64,000 nucleotides of DNA from contig JAMPFJ010000008.1 in assembly GCA_023664535.1 (NCBI GenBank), forward strand, positions 1 to 64,000. Direction: 5' to 3'. Below, in pieces: positions 53,124 to 62,592 of this stretch. Within the stretch, counting starts at the first letter, position 1; every line of letters begins with the position of its first letter. The notes beneath the pieces are model-generated. The model was given only the letters and a program-made list of their open reading frames with translations. It searched no databases and was not told the DNA's origin. This DNA is from Bacteroidales bacterium. GTDB lineage: Bacteria > Bacillota > Clostridia > Lachnospirales > Lachnospiraceae. A program made the translations under genes and the position numbers.

Positions 53124-54530
53124 ATGAAAAAGAAAAGGTTATGTATATTGATTTTTGCGCTGGCAATGCTTACCGCCTGTGGAAAGGAGAAAGCGGTCTA
53201 CGAGCAGGAGGCCGATGTATCCGGTGAGGTGGAAATCAGTGAGGAAAAGGAAGAAAGTACAGAGCAGGCTTCCTCAGGTGACGAGAGCAGTTGGACGGAG
53301 ACGGTTAGTACGGACAAAGGGAGGAATATCAAAATCCAGGCGGAAATTACCAGACCGGAAACGGCGGATTTATCCGTAATGGAGGTTTTGGAATATTATT
53401 ATACACCGGAGGATAAAAAGAAGATAGCGGAGACGCTGTTTGACAGCGGAAGCCAGACCGTAGATACGGAAAAGGTTCTGTCGAAGGAACGGCTGCAAAA
53501 GGAGATTGGCGAATGGGATGAGATAATCAATCTGTTATCGGAGGGAGGAAGAGAAGAAGATGGGCTGTCCGAGGAGACAGCGGCAAAGGAAAGGACTATA
53601 GCGGAAAACGAGAAGAGGCGCCTGGAGGATGGAATTGCCGAGGCGCCGGAGTTAAGTGCAATAGCCGAGGATGTGGGAGATTACAGCCAGGATTACTATA
53701 AAGGAACAAGGGACGGTTTTGCCTGTTATCTTTCCTTTGATATGGATGAAGAGAGAAACCGGTCGTCATGGGTTTTTGAAGTGAAGGAAGATATGCCCAA
53801 GCTCAACCAGGCGGGTTCAGAAGAATATATTGATGCGGCATTGGTGACCAATACCAGCAGCATGACAAAAGAGGAGGCGGAGCAAAAAGCGGTTGCACTC
53901 TGTGAGGAAATGGGGATTTCCAATATGGTGCCGGTGATGACGGGAAGTCTGAAATGGATTGGGGATAATCCGAATGATTCTGCGTTTGAGGGTTACAGCA
54001 TCACACTGACCAGAGGGATAAACGGAGTGCCGGCAGACCCGGATAATTATACCGGAGATTTGTATACCGGAAATTTATCAGACTATGTTTATCTCGATTC
54101 GGAGCAGAGCATTCCGCCATATGATGAGGAAAGCATGGTCATTAAATTGACTGACAGCGGTATTGTCTATATGAAATATACGGGAATCTTGTCGGAGGGA
54201 AAGACGGAGAGCGAGGTTAAGGTGTTGAGCCTTGAGCAGATTAAAGACAGCTTCCGTGAACAGCTTAAAGGGATAGACAGCGAATTACAGCCCTTTACCA
54301 GTATGGATTTAATTTATCTGCGGATAAAAAATGAGCAGGATGAGAACAGCTACAGCTATATTCCGGTCTGGCGGCTGGACTGTAATAACAGCTACAGCGG
54401 GTTTGGTGTTTCGACACGGTGGAGTGCATTAATGATAAATGCGATGGACGGAAGCCTTATCAATCCGATGGAGCAGGACTTGTTCTTTTATACAAAACCG
54501 GAAAGCTTGAAAACATTTTACGCCGACTAG
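53124..54530 (+). CDS. Lipoprotein (DUF6034-like), exporter-associated
   Basis: 468 residues. The signal peptide has lipobox LTAC, Cys19, so it should be tethered outside. An acidic Glu/Ser linker (about 20-60) precedes a large domain (about 60-465) with MTKEEAEQKAVALCEEMG and YSYIPVWRLDCNN segments, similar to clostridial DUF6034 proteins. Function unknown. It is the first gene of the plus-strand export cluster; the adaptor gene starts 56 bases after its stop. ATG 53124 has aaaaggagtgg upstream. Confidence 0.78.
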   Translation: MKKKRLCILIFALAMLTACGKEKAVYEQEADVSGEVEISEEKEESTEQASSGDESSWTETVSTDKGRNIKIQAEITRPETADLSVMEVLEYYYTPEDKKKIAETLFDSGSQTVDTEKVLSKERLQKEIGEWDEIINLLSEGGREEDGLSEETAAKERTIAENEKRRLEDGIAEAPELSAIAEDVGDYSQDYYKGTRDGFACYLSFDMDEERNRSSWVFEVKEDMPKLNQAGSEEYIDAALVTNTSSMTKEEAEQKAVALCEEMGISNMVPVMTGSLKWIGDNPNDSAFEGYSITLTRGINGVPADPDNYTGDLYTGNLSDYVYLDSEQSIPPYDEESMVIKLTDSGIVYMKYTGILSEGKTESEVKVLSLEQIKDSFREQLKGIDSELQPFTSMDLIYLRIKNEQDENSYSYIPVWRLDCNNSYSGFGVSTRWSALMINAMDGSLINPMEQDLFFYTKPESLKTFYAD

Positions 54531-54586
54531 AGTAAAAGGGCTGTCGGTAAAGAATGAGCGGCAGTATGCAAGAGAGGATGAGTACA

Positions 54587-55588
54587 ATGCATGGATGGAA
54601 AAGAGGCTTCTCCGTATGGATGGGACTGTTTACCCTTGTTCTGCTCTCCGGCTGCGGCGGAGCGCAGCAGGGGACGGAAGAGGATATTGCGGTAAGCATT
54701 ACCGATTATCAGAAAAACAGTTTTCAGACCGTAACGGTGAAGCAGGGAACCATAGAGCCTGTGCTGACCATGAAGCTGAAACCGGATGCCTTTGAGAGCG
54801 TTACCTACTCCATTAAACAGGAGATGCTGGAGGTGGATGAGGTGCTGGTGGAAAAGGGAACACAGGTGAAAGCGGGAGAGGTAATGGTAACCTTTAAATC
54901 AGGGGATACCCAGAAGAATATTGAAGAATATGAGGAGAGGAAGGCTGAGGATGAGCTGCTGATTGAGCATTATCGAAAGCTGATGTCTATCAGCAGTGAA
55001 GAGGATTATACGGCGGAGATAAAAAAGCTGGAAAATGATTTGAATGTGGCAAGCCTGTATATCGCAGAACAGAAGGCGAAGCTGTCCCAGTACCGGCTTG
55101 TGGCGGACAAGGACGGGGCGGTAACCAGTGTACATGAGGATTTGCTTAAGGGATATGCTACCAGTGGAAAAGCGCTGGTTACGGTGGCATCCGGTTCGTC
55201 CAATTATACTGCGGCTACAACGGACGATTATGCGTTCAAAACCGGGGATGTTTATAAAGCGAAGCTGAATATGGTCGAATATGAGATGAGGGTTATCTCT
55301 GCGGAGAAAAAGGGTGAGCAGACGATAATCAGCTTTGAGCCGGTGTCGGATATGGCGGGGGTTCTGGAAAGTGATGAGCTGCTGATGACCATTGAAAAGG
55401 GAAAGATTCCCGACGCACTTTACGTAGAAACCTCTGCGGTAAAAAATGTGGAAGAAAGCCCCTATGTATACCGGATGGATGAACAGGGCTTCCGGGAGGT
55501 GGTGCCGGTAACAGTAGGGGAAACGGTAGACCAGTATACGGTGATTAAGAAAGGATTAGCGAAAGGGGAACAGGTGGTGGTAAATTGA
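54587..55588 (+). CDS. Adaptor (membrane-fusion type) lipoprotein, single unit
   Basis: 333 residues. Signal peptide with lipobox LLSGC, Cys23. HlyD/MacA-like layout: a lipoyl-like half (SIKQEMLEVDEVLVEKGTQVKAGEVMVTF), a short coiled-coil hairpin (about 105-170, EEYEERKAEDELLIEHYRKLM; ENDLNVASLYIAEQKAKLSQ), the second lipoyl half (LVADKDGAVTSVHEDLLKGYATSGKALVTV) and a C-terminal barrel (YRMDEQGFREVVPVTVGETVDQYTVIKKGLAKGEQVVV). It should form the bridge of an FtsX-type exporter. ATG 54587 has agagagg 9 bases upstream. TTGA overlap with the next gene. Confidence 0.85.
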   Translation: MHGWKRGFSVWMGLFTLVLLSGCGGAQQGTEEDIAVSITDYQKNSFQTVTVKQGTIEPVLTMKLKPDAFESVTYSIKQEMLEVDEVLVEKGTQVKAGEVMVTFKSGDTQKNIEEYEERKAEDELLIEHYRKLMSISSEEDYTAEIKKLENDLNVASLYIAEQKAKLSQYRLVADKDGAVTSVHEDLLKGYATSGKALVTVASGSSNYTAATTDDYAFKTGDVYKAKLNMVEYEMRVISAEKKGEQTIISFEPVSDMAGVLESDELLMTIEKGKIPDALYVETSAVKNVEESPYVYRMDEQGFREVVPVTVGETVDQYTVIKKGLAKGEQVVVN

Positions 55589-58050
55589 AGAATGTGAATT
55601 TGCAAGGGAGAAAATACCTGTCAGGGTTGATGATTTGCCTGCTGTTGCTCTGTTCAGGCTGTGGAGCTTCAACGGAGGTTCCCGAGCTGTTGGAACCGGT
55701 GGTGAATAACCAGTCTTTCCGCCCGGTGGAAAGAGGGCGTGTCGGTAATTCGGCGGTACAGATTGCTGATGTTGTTCCGGAAGAATATTGCCATTTTTCA
55801 AAGCTGGCGACGAATATATCCGAGGTGAAAGTAGACTTAGGGGATTATGTGGAGGAAGGAACGGTACTGGCGTCCATTGATACCAGTGAATTTACAGAGG
55901 AAAAGAAAAAGCTGGAGGCGGAGCTTGCTTTTCGGAACCGGGAGTATACGTTAAAGAAGCAGATTAGCGGACAGCAGATGACTGAGCAGCAATTAAGGCT
56001 TGAGGAATGTAAAAAGGTGGGAAATGCCGAGGAGGAAGCGCGCTGCATGACGCAGCTTTCCATGATTGAGGAAAACAGCCGGTATGACGAGTTGTATTAT
56101 GCATACCAGAACAGGGTGATTTCCGAGAAAGTGAAAGAGATTGACGACACAATCAAGGAGGGGACGATTACGGCAAGGCATGCAGGCTACGTTACCTATA
56201 TTAAGGATTTGACGGAGGGAAGCAATGTAAACAGCATGGAAAATATTGTAATCGTATCAGATTACGATAAGTTGCATCTGGAGCTGGAAGAAGATATTTC
56301 CTCCCGGTTTTATGAACAGATTATCTATATCTATGAGGAAGAATATCTTCTGGTCGGCGGGAAGCAGTATAAGGTGGAGCCCTATGAATATTCCAACGAA
56401 CAGCTGATTGCGATTCAGAGCAATACGGCGAGTCCGAAAATCCGTCTTGAGATAACGGATAAGATTCCGTCGCTGAACCCCGGAGATAAAATGCCGGTAT
56501 ATTTTTCCTCCAATCTGAGGACAGATGTATTAAAAGTCGGTACTGATTCGTTGAACCAGGAGGGCGAGCAGTATTTTGTCTATGTGAAAAACGGTATGGA
56601 TATGGAGCGGCGGGATATTGAGGTAGGGCTTGCTGACGCAACCAGCGTGGAGGTGTTAAAAGGACTGGAAGAGGGAGAGTGGGTGTATTATACCTCGACG
56701 GCATCTCTTCCACAGACATACGATACATATCAGGTGAAAAAAGGAGAATTTACTTCGGAAAATATGAATCGGGACCTCAGGTATTTTCATGCTTATTCCA
56801 AGGTTTATTCCTATATGCAGAGCATAGATTCAACGGTGGAAAGCCTCAACGTAAAAAAGGGCGATGCGGTAAAAAAAGGCGATTTACTCTGCGTTCTGGA
56901 TACCGGTCAGGGAAGTGCGCAAATTAAAGAGGCGGCTGCCGCATTAAATAATCTGCAAATTGATTACGAAAAAAATGCAGGCGGTTATGACAAGGAGATT
57001 GCAGCGCTGAATCAACGGATTGCAGAGAAAAAGGCGGAAGAAGAACAGATAGCGGCTGAGCCGGAGCCGGGGACGGAAAAGCCGGGAGAGGAGACACCGA
57101 CGGAAGAACCCGTCACGGAAGAGCCGGTATCCGAAGAGCCCGCAACAGAAGAAACACCGGAAGAAGAGCCGGTCACGGAGGAAACCTCCACCGAAGCGCC
57201 GTCAGCAGAGGAAGCGGGAGAGATGCCCTTAACTGAAACGCAGCCTGTGGAGCTGGAGCAGCCCACGGGGAATGGAATCACCGCTTCACCCGAAATCGCA
57301 GTAACAGAGACATCTGCCATGCTGGAGTGCCAGAGAAATGTGATGATTTATCAGAAGGATATTGTAGAGGCAGAATATCAGTATAACCGGGCGCTTTTGC
57401 AGCAGGATTACGATAAAGCTGCCAGGGAAAACGACGGAAGCGGAAAACGGGAAATTTACGCAGAGCAGGACGGAATCGTGGGAAACCTTAATATTTATGC
57501 GGGAAAGCAGATTGTCGCAAAAGAGGACGGAAATTTATTTCAGATTTTTGATGCCGCCAGCCCCAAGCTGATGATTGATACCGGAGATAATTTAGTAGGC
57601 GCAGGAAATACCGTAGTATTTACGCCAAAGTCGGGAGATGCCAGGGAATATACGGGAAAGGTAGTAGGCAATTCCGCAGTAGCCGGAAAGGTTTATCTTT
57701 CCAATCTGGAAGACAAAGTGTATGTGACAACCAGTGTGGCGGGGCAAAAGAGAAATCAGTCTTATATTGCGATGGACGATAAGAGCTTTTACGAGAATCA
57801 GACAGATTGTAAGATATCCTATGCAAATGCGAGAATACAGGATTCCATCGTTTTACCGGCGGACATGCTGAATGCCGAGGTGAATAAGCAGGATGCGCAG
57901 ACCTATTATTTTGTGTGGAAGCTGGTGGATGATGCACTGGTAAAGCAGTATGTAAAGGTGAACGAAACACTGATGACGGAAACGGAGGTCTGTATTTTAG
58001 ACGGATTGAAGGACGGAGATTTAGTGGCAAAGTTGAAGGTTGAGGAATAA
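55585..58050 (+). CDS. Tandem-fused adaptor lipoprotein with two membrane-fusion units
   Basis: 821 residues, about twice the usual adaptor length. Lipobox CSGC with Cys26. The first unit (about 30-370) carries lipoyl halves (EVKVDLGDYVEEGTVLASIDTSEF), a coiled coil and a beta-barrel ending in KGLEEGEWVYYTS. The second unit (about 375-821) repeats this (DSTVESLNVKKGDAVKKGDLLCVLDTG; coiled coil at 440-490; GIVGNLNIYAGKQIVAKEDGNLFQIFD; ends CILDGLKDGDLVAKLKVEE). A Glu/Pro/Thr-rich linker (about 488-545) sits inside the second coiled coil. TTG 55585 overlaps the stop of the single-unit adaptor. Confidence 0.8.
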   Translation: MKNVNLQGRKYLSGLMICLLLLCSGCGASTEVPELLEPVVNNQSFRPVERGRVGNSAVQIADVVPEEYCHFSKLATNISEVKVDLGDYVEEGTVLASIDTSEFTEEKKKLEAELAFRNREYTLKKQISGQQMTEQQLRLEECKKVGNAEEEARCMTQLSMIEENSRYDELYYAYQNRVISEKVKEIDDTIKEGTITARHAGYVTYIKDLTEGSNVNSMENIVIVSDYDKLHLELEEDISSRFYEQIIYIYEEEYLLVGGKQYKVEPYEYSNEQLIAIQSNTASPKIRLEITDKIPSLNPGDKMPVYFSSNLRTDVLKVGTDSLNQEGEQYFVYVKNGMDMERRDIEVGLADATSVEVLKGLEEGEWVYYTSTASLPQTYDTYQVKKGEFTSENMNRDLRYFHAYSKVYSYMQSIDSTVESLNVKKGDAVKKGDLLCVLDTGQGSAQIKEAAAALNNLQIDYEKNAGGYDKEIAALNQRIAEKKAEEEQIAAEPEPGTEKPGEETPTEEPVTEEPVSEEPATEETPEEEPVTEETSTEAPSAEEAGEMPLTETQPVELEQPTGNGITASPEIAVTETSAMLECQRNVMIYQKDIVEAEYQYNRALLQQDYDKAARENDGSGKREIYAEQDGIVGNLNIYAGKQIVAKEDGNLFQIFDAASPKLMIDTGDNLVGAGNTVVFTPKSGDAREYTGKVVGNSAVAGKVYLSNLEDKVYVTTSVAGQKRNQSYIAMDDKSFYENQTDCKISYANARIQDSIVLPADMLNAEVNKQDAQTYYFVWKLVDDALVKQYVKVNETLMTETEVCILDGLKDGDLVAKLKVEE

Positions 58051-58059
58051 GGAGGCAGT

Positions 58060-60882
58060 ATGTTTACATTAATTCAGCGGAAATTACAGAATAAAAAGGT
58101 GTTAAATGGCTGTCTTTTGCTGGGAATTACGTTATTTATTGCTGTGGCTGCCTGTACTCCCATGTTTAAAAAGGGCTCGTTAAACAGGCTGCTGCAGAGC
58201 AAATTTATCACCTATATTGAACAGAATAACGAGTATCCCGCCGTTGTGGGCAGGTCCGGTTCCTGTAAAACGAAAGAGAATAAGGATATGGAAAGCATTG
58301 AACATAAAATCTACAGCTACGGGACTTCATGGCAGAAATACATAGGGCTTCCGACGGAGACAGTGGAGACCCATATCTGGCTGAAAGGAAACCGGATGAA
58401 TCAGCAGTACAGTAAAAAAGGAGGATGGTGTAATATTGCCTGTATGCCGGAGCTTGGCGAGCATACAGCGGTTTTAAAGGGCGAGAGCCTGGAGCAGGCA
58501 AAGACAGAGAAAAAGATATATCCTTGTGTGCTGACGGAACGGCGCATGGATGAGCTGGATGTTGTGGTCGGGGAAATCCTTACCTTTGAAAGCATCAAGG
58601 ACAGTGGCGGAAAACCGCTTACCGTACAGGTGGCAGGGATTATTGATGAAAAAGAGAAAACCGATTTGTACTGGCATAAGGAGGCGGATGAATTTGACAG
58701 AGAGCTGTATGTGAGCGCCGCCTCACTGGAAGAGATTATGGCAGAGTATGGTTTTGACACGGTATATTATGATTACTATATGCTGTTTAAGTATTCGGAT
58801 ATCCATACGGGTAATGTGGCGGATGTGCAGGATTATTTGCAGCAGTTCCATGAGATGGACGGTCAGTTTGTCGATAATTTTACGGCGTTACTGGAAGAGT
58901 ACCAGACGGATAAATCCTCGGTAAATACGATATTCTGGGTGTTGGAGCTTCCGGTTTTTGTTCTTCTTCTCGCCTTTGTTTATATGGTATCCGGGCAGAT
59001 TCTGGCTATGGAGTCCGGCGAAATGGCAATGTTTAAAAGCCGGGGTTTTTCGAGAAAGCAGATTGTGTTTATCTATATGTGCCAATCGGGGATTCTGGCA
59101 GGCTTCGGCATTGTTCTCGGTATTCCGTCAGGCTGGCTTCTCTGTAAGCTGGCGGCATCCACTAATGCGTTTCTGGAATTTAGCGGAAAATCCACGGCAA
59201 TTTATCGGTTAACGCCGGGAATGCTCTTGTATGCATTGCTTGCGGCACTGCTCACTATGGCGTTTATGACTTTTCCGGTTATTGTGTATTCCAGATATTC
59301 TATTGTGCAGCAGAAGAGCAAGCAGGCGGAAATAAAAAAGGAAAGCGCTGTGGAAAAATATTTTATTGATGTGATTCTGTTGGGGATTTCTGCCTATCTA
59401 ATCTATAACTATCATCGGCAGATAACCACGCTGGCATGGGATGTTTTGACTGGAAAAAGGCTGGACCCGATGGTTTTCTTAAATGTATCCCTATTTATTT
59501 TTGCCTGCGGGCTTGTGGGAATCAGGCTGATACATTATCTGGTGCGTTTTGTCTATTATCTGGGAAAGGACAAATGGAAACCGCATATGTACGCATCGTT
59601 TTTACAGATTATGCGCACGGCGGGAAAACAGAAATTTATCTCCGTATTTTTAGTGCTTACCATTGCAATGGGGATTTTTAATTCCAATATGGCGGGAACC
59701 ATCAATACCAATAACGAACAGCGTACCCGTTATGATATCGGAGCGGATGTGGTGGTTGCAGAGCGTTGGCTTATGGAGAATTTCATCAACAGCAGCGGAG
59801 AAGCGGACTGGCTTTATCATGAACCGGATTATGAGCGGTATCAGGGACTGTTGGCGGATACGGTAAAGGGGATGACCAGGGTTATCCGGGACGATAATAT
59901 AAAGATTGCCGGCGGGGAAAAACAGATGGAGGGCTGCAGCATGATGGCGATACACTCTAAGGAATTTGGAGAGAATGTAACGCTTCAGGATGGAGTTACC
60001 CAGGAGCATTGGTACAATTATCTGAATGCGCTGGCGAAGAATCCTTCGGGAGTTTTGATTTCCGCCAATCTGGCGGAGGAGTTTAACCTGAAGGTGGGTG
60101 ACAGTATCCGGTATTCCAGATATGAGCCGGTTACCTATAAGCAGGGAGAAACGATTGCGGATTGTCCGGGAGTGGTTTGCGGAATCTTTGACGCATGGCC
60201 GGGATATGGACAGTATTCCTACGAATATAATGAGAAAGAAGAAATGAAGGAAAAACAGCGGTACATGATTGTGGTGAATTACGCTGCCGAGGTGAATACC
60301 TTCGGGACAATGCCCTACGAAATATGGATGAGCCTTAAGCCGGGCAAAACGGTAGAAGAGGTAAGAACTTACCTGGATGAAAAGAAAATCGTTACCGATA
60401 AGGTGGTGGGGACGGAGGAAACCATCCAGGAAGTCCGGGATACGGCAATGATTCAGATAACGAACGGATTATTTACCCTGAGTTTTCTGGTGACCCTGAT
60501 TCTTTGTACGGTTGGATTTTTGATTTACTGGGTAACCTCCATGAAGCAGAGAGAGCTGTTGTTTGGTATTTACCGGGCGATGGGGATGAGCATGAAGGAA
60601 ATTAACAGAATGCTAATGAACGAGCAGATATTTTCATCGCTGCTGGCGGGCGCCTTAGCGGGGCTTACCGGCTTTGGAACGACAATGCTGTTTGCGAAGA
60701 TAGTTGCTGTCGTATATATGCCGGAAAGCCATAATATTCCGCTGAAAATTTTTATTGATGTAGTGGATATGGGCAGGCTGGGAATCGTTATCCTGGCGAT
60801 GATTGTACTCTGCCTGATGGTGCTTCGCTATATACTGAGAAAATCCAATATTACGCAGGCAATTAAGATGGGTGAGGATTAG
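58060..60882 (+). CDS. Large FtsX-type ABC permease (940 residues)
   Basis: 940 residues. The N-terminal helix (about 17-36, GCLLLGITLFIAVAACTPMF) is followed by a long outside domain (about 40-285). Helices follow at about 288-312, 340-365 and 388-415 with FKSRGFSRKQIVFIYMCQ. A second large outside domain (about 540-800) and the C-terminal FtsX core (about 800-935, IYRAMGMSMKEINRMLMNEQIF) end the protein. Two FtsX halves in one chain. It is preceded by ggaggcagt and follows the tandem adaptor by nine bases. Works with one or both ATPases downstream. Confidence 0.85.
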   Translation: MFTLIQRKLQNKKVLNGCLLLGITLFIAVAACTPMFKKGSLNRLLQSKFITYIEQNNEYPAVVGRSGSCKTKENKDMESIEHKIYSYGTSWQKYIGLPTETVETHIWLKGNRMNQQYSKKGGWCNIACMPELGEHTAVLKGESLEQAKTEKKIYPCVLTERRMDELDVVVGEILTFESIKDSGGKPLTVQVAGIIDEKEKTDLYWHKEADEFDRELYVSAASLEEIMAEYGFDTVYYDYYMLFKYSDIHTGNVADVQDYLQQFHEMDGQFVDNFTALLEEYQTDKSSVNTIFWVLELPVFVLLLAFVYMVSGQILAMESGEMAMFKSRGFSRKQIVFIYMCQSGILAGFGIVLGIPSGWLLCKLAASTNAFLEFSGKSTAIYRLTPGMLLYALLAALLTMAFMTFPVIVYSRYSIVQQKSKQAEIKKESAVEKYFIDVILLGISAYLIYNYHRQITTLAWDVLTGKRLDPMVFLNVSLFIFACGLVGIRLIHYLVRFVYYLGKDKWKPHMYASFLQIMRTAGKQKFISVFLVLTIAMGIFNSNMAGTINTNNEQRTRYDIGADVVVAERWLMENFINSSGEADWLYHEPDYERYQGLLADTVKGMTRVIRDDNIKIAGGEKQMEGCSMMAIHSKEFGENVTLQDGVTQEHWYNYLNALAKNPSGVLISANLAEEFNLKVGDSIRYSRYEPVTYKQGETIADCPGVVCGIFDAWPGYGQYSYEYNEKEEMKEKQRYMIVVNYAAEVNTFGTMPYEIWMSLKPGKTVEEVRTYLDEKKIVTDKVVGTEETIQEVRDTAMIQITNGLFTLSFLVTLILCTVGFLIYWVTSMKQRELLFGIYRAMGMSMKEINRMLMNEQIFSSLLAGALAGLTGFGTTMLFAKIVAVVYMPESHNIPLKIFIDVVDMGRLGIVILAMIVLCLMVLRYILRKSNITQAIKMGED

Positions 60883-60923
60883 GAACAGAGTAACAGGTGG
60901 GACGACCGGAAAGGAAAAAACGG

Positions 60924-61628
60924 ATGGAATATGCGATTCAGGCATCAGGAATTGTAAGGGCTTTTCCTGTGGCAGACGGTAAAGAATTTTATGCATTAAA
61001 GGGAATTGATATGGACATTCCCAGGGGCAGGCTTACCATTTTAAAGGGACGTTCCGGCTCCGGGAAAACGACGCTGTTAAACATATTAAGTGCGTTGGAT
61101 TTGCCCAGCGAGGGAGAGGTGTTGTTCGGCGAAAGGGAGATTAGCAGCCTCAGTGAGCGGGACAGAGAGCTTCTCCGCCGCTATGAGATTGGCTTTGTGT
61201 TTCAGTCGGTGGCGCTGATTCCGATTATGAATGCCTATGAAAATGTGGACTATGGTCTTCGGCTTGCCGATTACCAGGAGGAACGGGATTCACGGATTAA
61301 GCAGGTCCTAAATATGGTGGGACTTGGAGGCAGGCTGTATCATATGCCGATGCAGATGTCCGGCGGCGAGCAGCAGCGTGTTGCCATAGCAAGAGCCGTG
61401 GCACATAAACCCGGTATTTTATTTGCAGACGAGCCCACCGGGGCGCTGGATACGGCTTCCGGACTGGCGGTGATGAAGCTGTTTAAGGAGCTTGTGGAGC
61501 AGGAAGGGATTACCATTGTAATGACAACCCATGACCCGGGGCTGATGGAGCTGGGGGATGTGGTGTATGAATTGGAGGACGGTGAAATTATTGGACGAGA
61601 AGAACATAGAGGAACAGGAAGTATTTGA
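60924..61628 (+). CDS. ABC ATPase 1 of the export cluster
   Basis: 234 residues. Walker A GRSGSGKTT (about 42-50), Q-loop FVFQSVALIP, signature MSGGEQQRVAIA, Walker B ILFADEPTGALD and H-loop TTHDPGL are intact. LolD/MacB-class ATPase. ATG 60924 has aagga 8 bases upstream; GTG 60897 in frame is weaker. The end overlaps the start region of ATPase 2. Confidence 0.92.
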   Translation: MEYAIQASGIVRAFPVADGKEFYALKGIDMDIPRGRLTILKGRSGSGKTTLLNILSALDLPSEGEVLFGEREISSLSERDRELLRRYEIGFVFQSVALIPIMNAYENVDYGLRLADYQEERDSRIKQVLNMVGLGGRLYHMPMQMSGGEQQRVAIARAVAHKPGILFADEPTGALDTASGLAVMKLFKELVEQEGITIVMTTHDPGLMELGDVVYELEDGEIIGREEHRGTGSI

Positions 61629-62514
61629 GGATGAGCCGCTAATCCGCTGTGACAGTCTGGTGAAGATTTATAAGACGGAAGAGGTGGAGGTAATGGCGCT
61701 TCAGGGTCTGGATTTGGAGATTGAAAAGGGGGAGCTGATGGCGGTCATCGGAAAAAGCGGCAGCGGAAAATCGACCTTGATGAATATGATTGGCGGGCTG
61801 GAGCACCCTACTGCGGGAAGATTGTATATTAACGGTAAGGACTTGTTTGGTCTGGACGACGGGGAAATGATTGAGTACCGGAATAAAACCGTAGGGTTTG
61901 TATGGCAGAAAAGTGCAAGGAATCTGCTGCCGTATCTGACCTCGGTAGAAAATATCGAGGTGCCGATGTATTACAGCGGAAAAAGCGCAAAGACCATGCG
62001 TGAAAGAGCCCTGGAGCTGCTGGAAAAGGTGGGAATGATGCATAAAAAGGATTCCTATCCCGGACAGATGTCCGGCGGCGAGCAGCAGCGTATTGCGATT
62101 GCGGTGGCGCTGGCAAATGAACCGGAAATTCTGCTGGCGGATGAGCCCACCGGAGCAGTTGATACGAAAACCTCTAATCAGATACAGGATTTATTCCGCA
62201 GTCTGAATAAAGAATTAAACCTTACTATTATCATTGTAACCCATGATTTGAGCCTTGCTAATAAGGTGGGAAGAGTGGTGATGATTTCCGACGGAAAAAT
62301 CAGTACGGAAAAAATTATGAAGGAGGAATACCTTCAGGTGCTGAATCAGCTGGAGAACGGGACGCTTGCGACGGAGACCCATGAAGAGTATTCCGTGCTG
62401 GATAAGGCAAGAAGACTGCAGTTAAATGAGGAAATGCTGGAGGCAGCGGGAATTGACGGGAATAAAGTAAAAGTGCAAGTCGTTGACGGAAAAGTGGTAA
62501 TTTCAAAAGAATGA
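61591..62514 (+). CDS. ABC ATPase 2 of the export cluster, with C-terminal extension
   Basis: 307 residues if started at TTG 61591; an ATG at 61558 or 61567 is possible, so the first ~10 residues are uncertain. Walker A GKSGSGKST, Q-loop FVWQKSARNLLPYLTS, signature MSGGEQQRIAIA, Walker B ILLADEPTGAVD and H-loop VTHDLSL are intact. A ~75-residue C-terminal extension (EEYLQVLNQLENGTLATETHEEYSVLDKARRLQLNEEML...) is absent from ATPase 1. Two different ATPases next to one double-FtsX permease suggest a heterodimer. Confidence 0.88.
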   Translation: MDEKNIEEQEVFEDEPLIRCDSLVKIYKTEEVEVMALQGLDLEIEKGELMAVIGKSGSGKSTLMNMIGGLEHPTAGRLYINGKDLFGLDDGEMIEYRNKTVGFVWQKSARNLLPYLTSVENIEVPMYYSGKSAKTMRERALELLEKVGMMHKKDSYPGQMSGGEQQRIAIAVALANEPEILLADEPTGAVDTKTSNQIQDLFRSLNKELNLTIIIVTHDLSLANKVGRVVMISDGKISTEKIMKEEYLQVLNQLENGTLATETHEEYSVLDKARRLQLNEEMLEAAGIDGNKVKVQVVDGKVVISKE

Positions 62515-62521
62515 AAATTTC

Positions 62522-62550
62522 TTGAGATACGGAAGAGAGTGTGATAAGAT
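62522..62550 (+). promoter_or_regulatory. Promoter of the pyrophosphatase gene
   Basis: TTGAGA (62522-62527), 17 bases, TAAGAT (62545-62550), about 43 bases before the ATG. Confidence 0.65.
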
Positions 62551-62592
62551 AAGCGTATGAGTTAAAAATCGAATACGGAAGGAGTACTGACA

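Noticed and set aside
57012..57320. 102-residue minus-strand ORF rich in Ser, Val and Gly
   Set aside because: It is the reverse-frame shadow of the Glu/Pro/Thr repeat in the tandem adaptor; no ribosome site.
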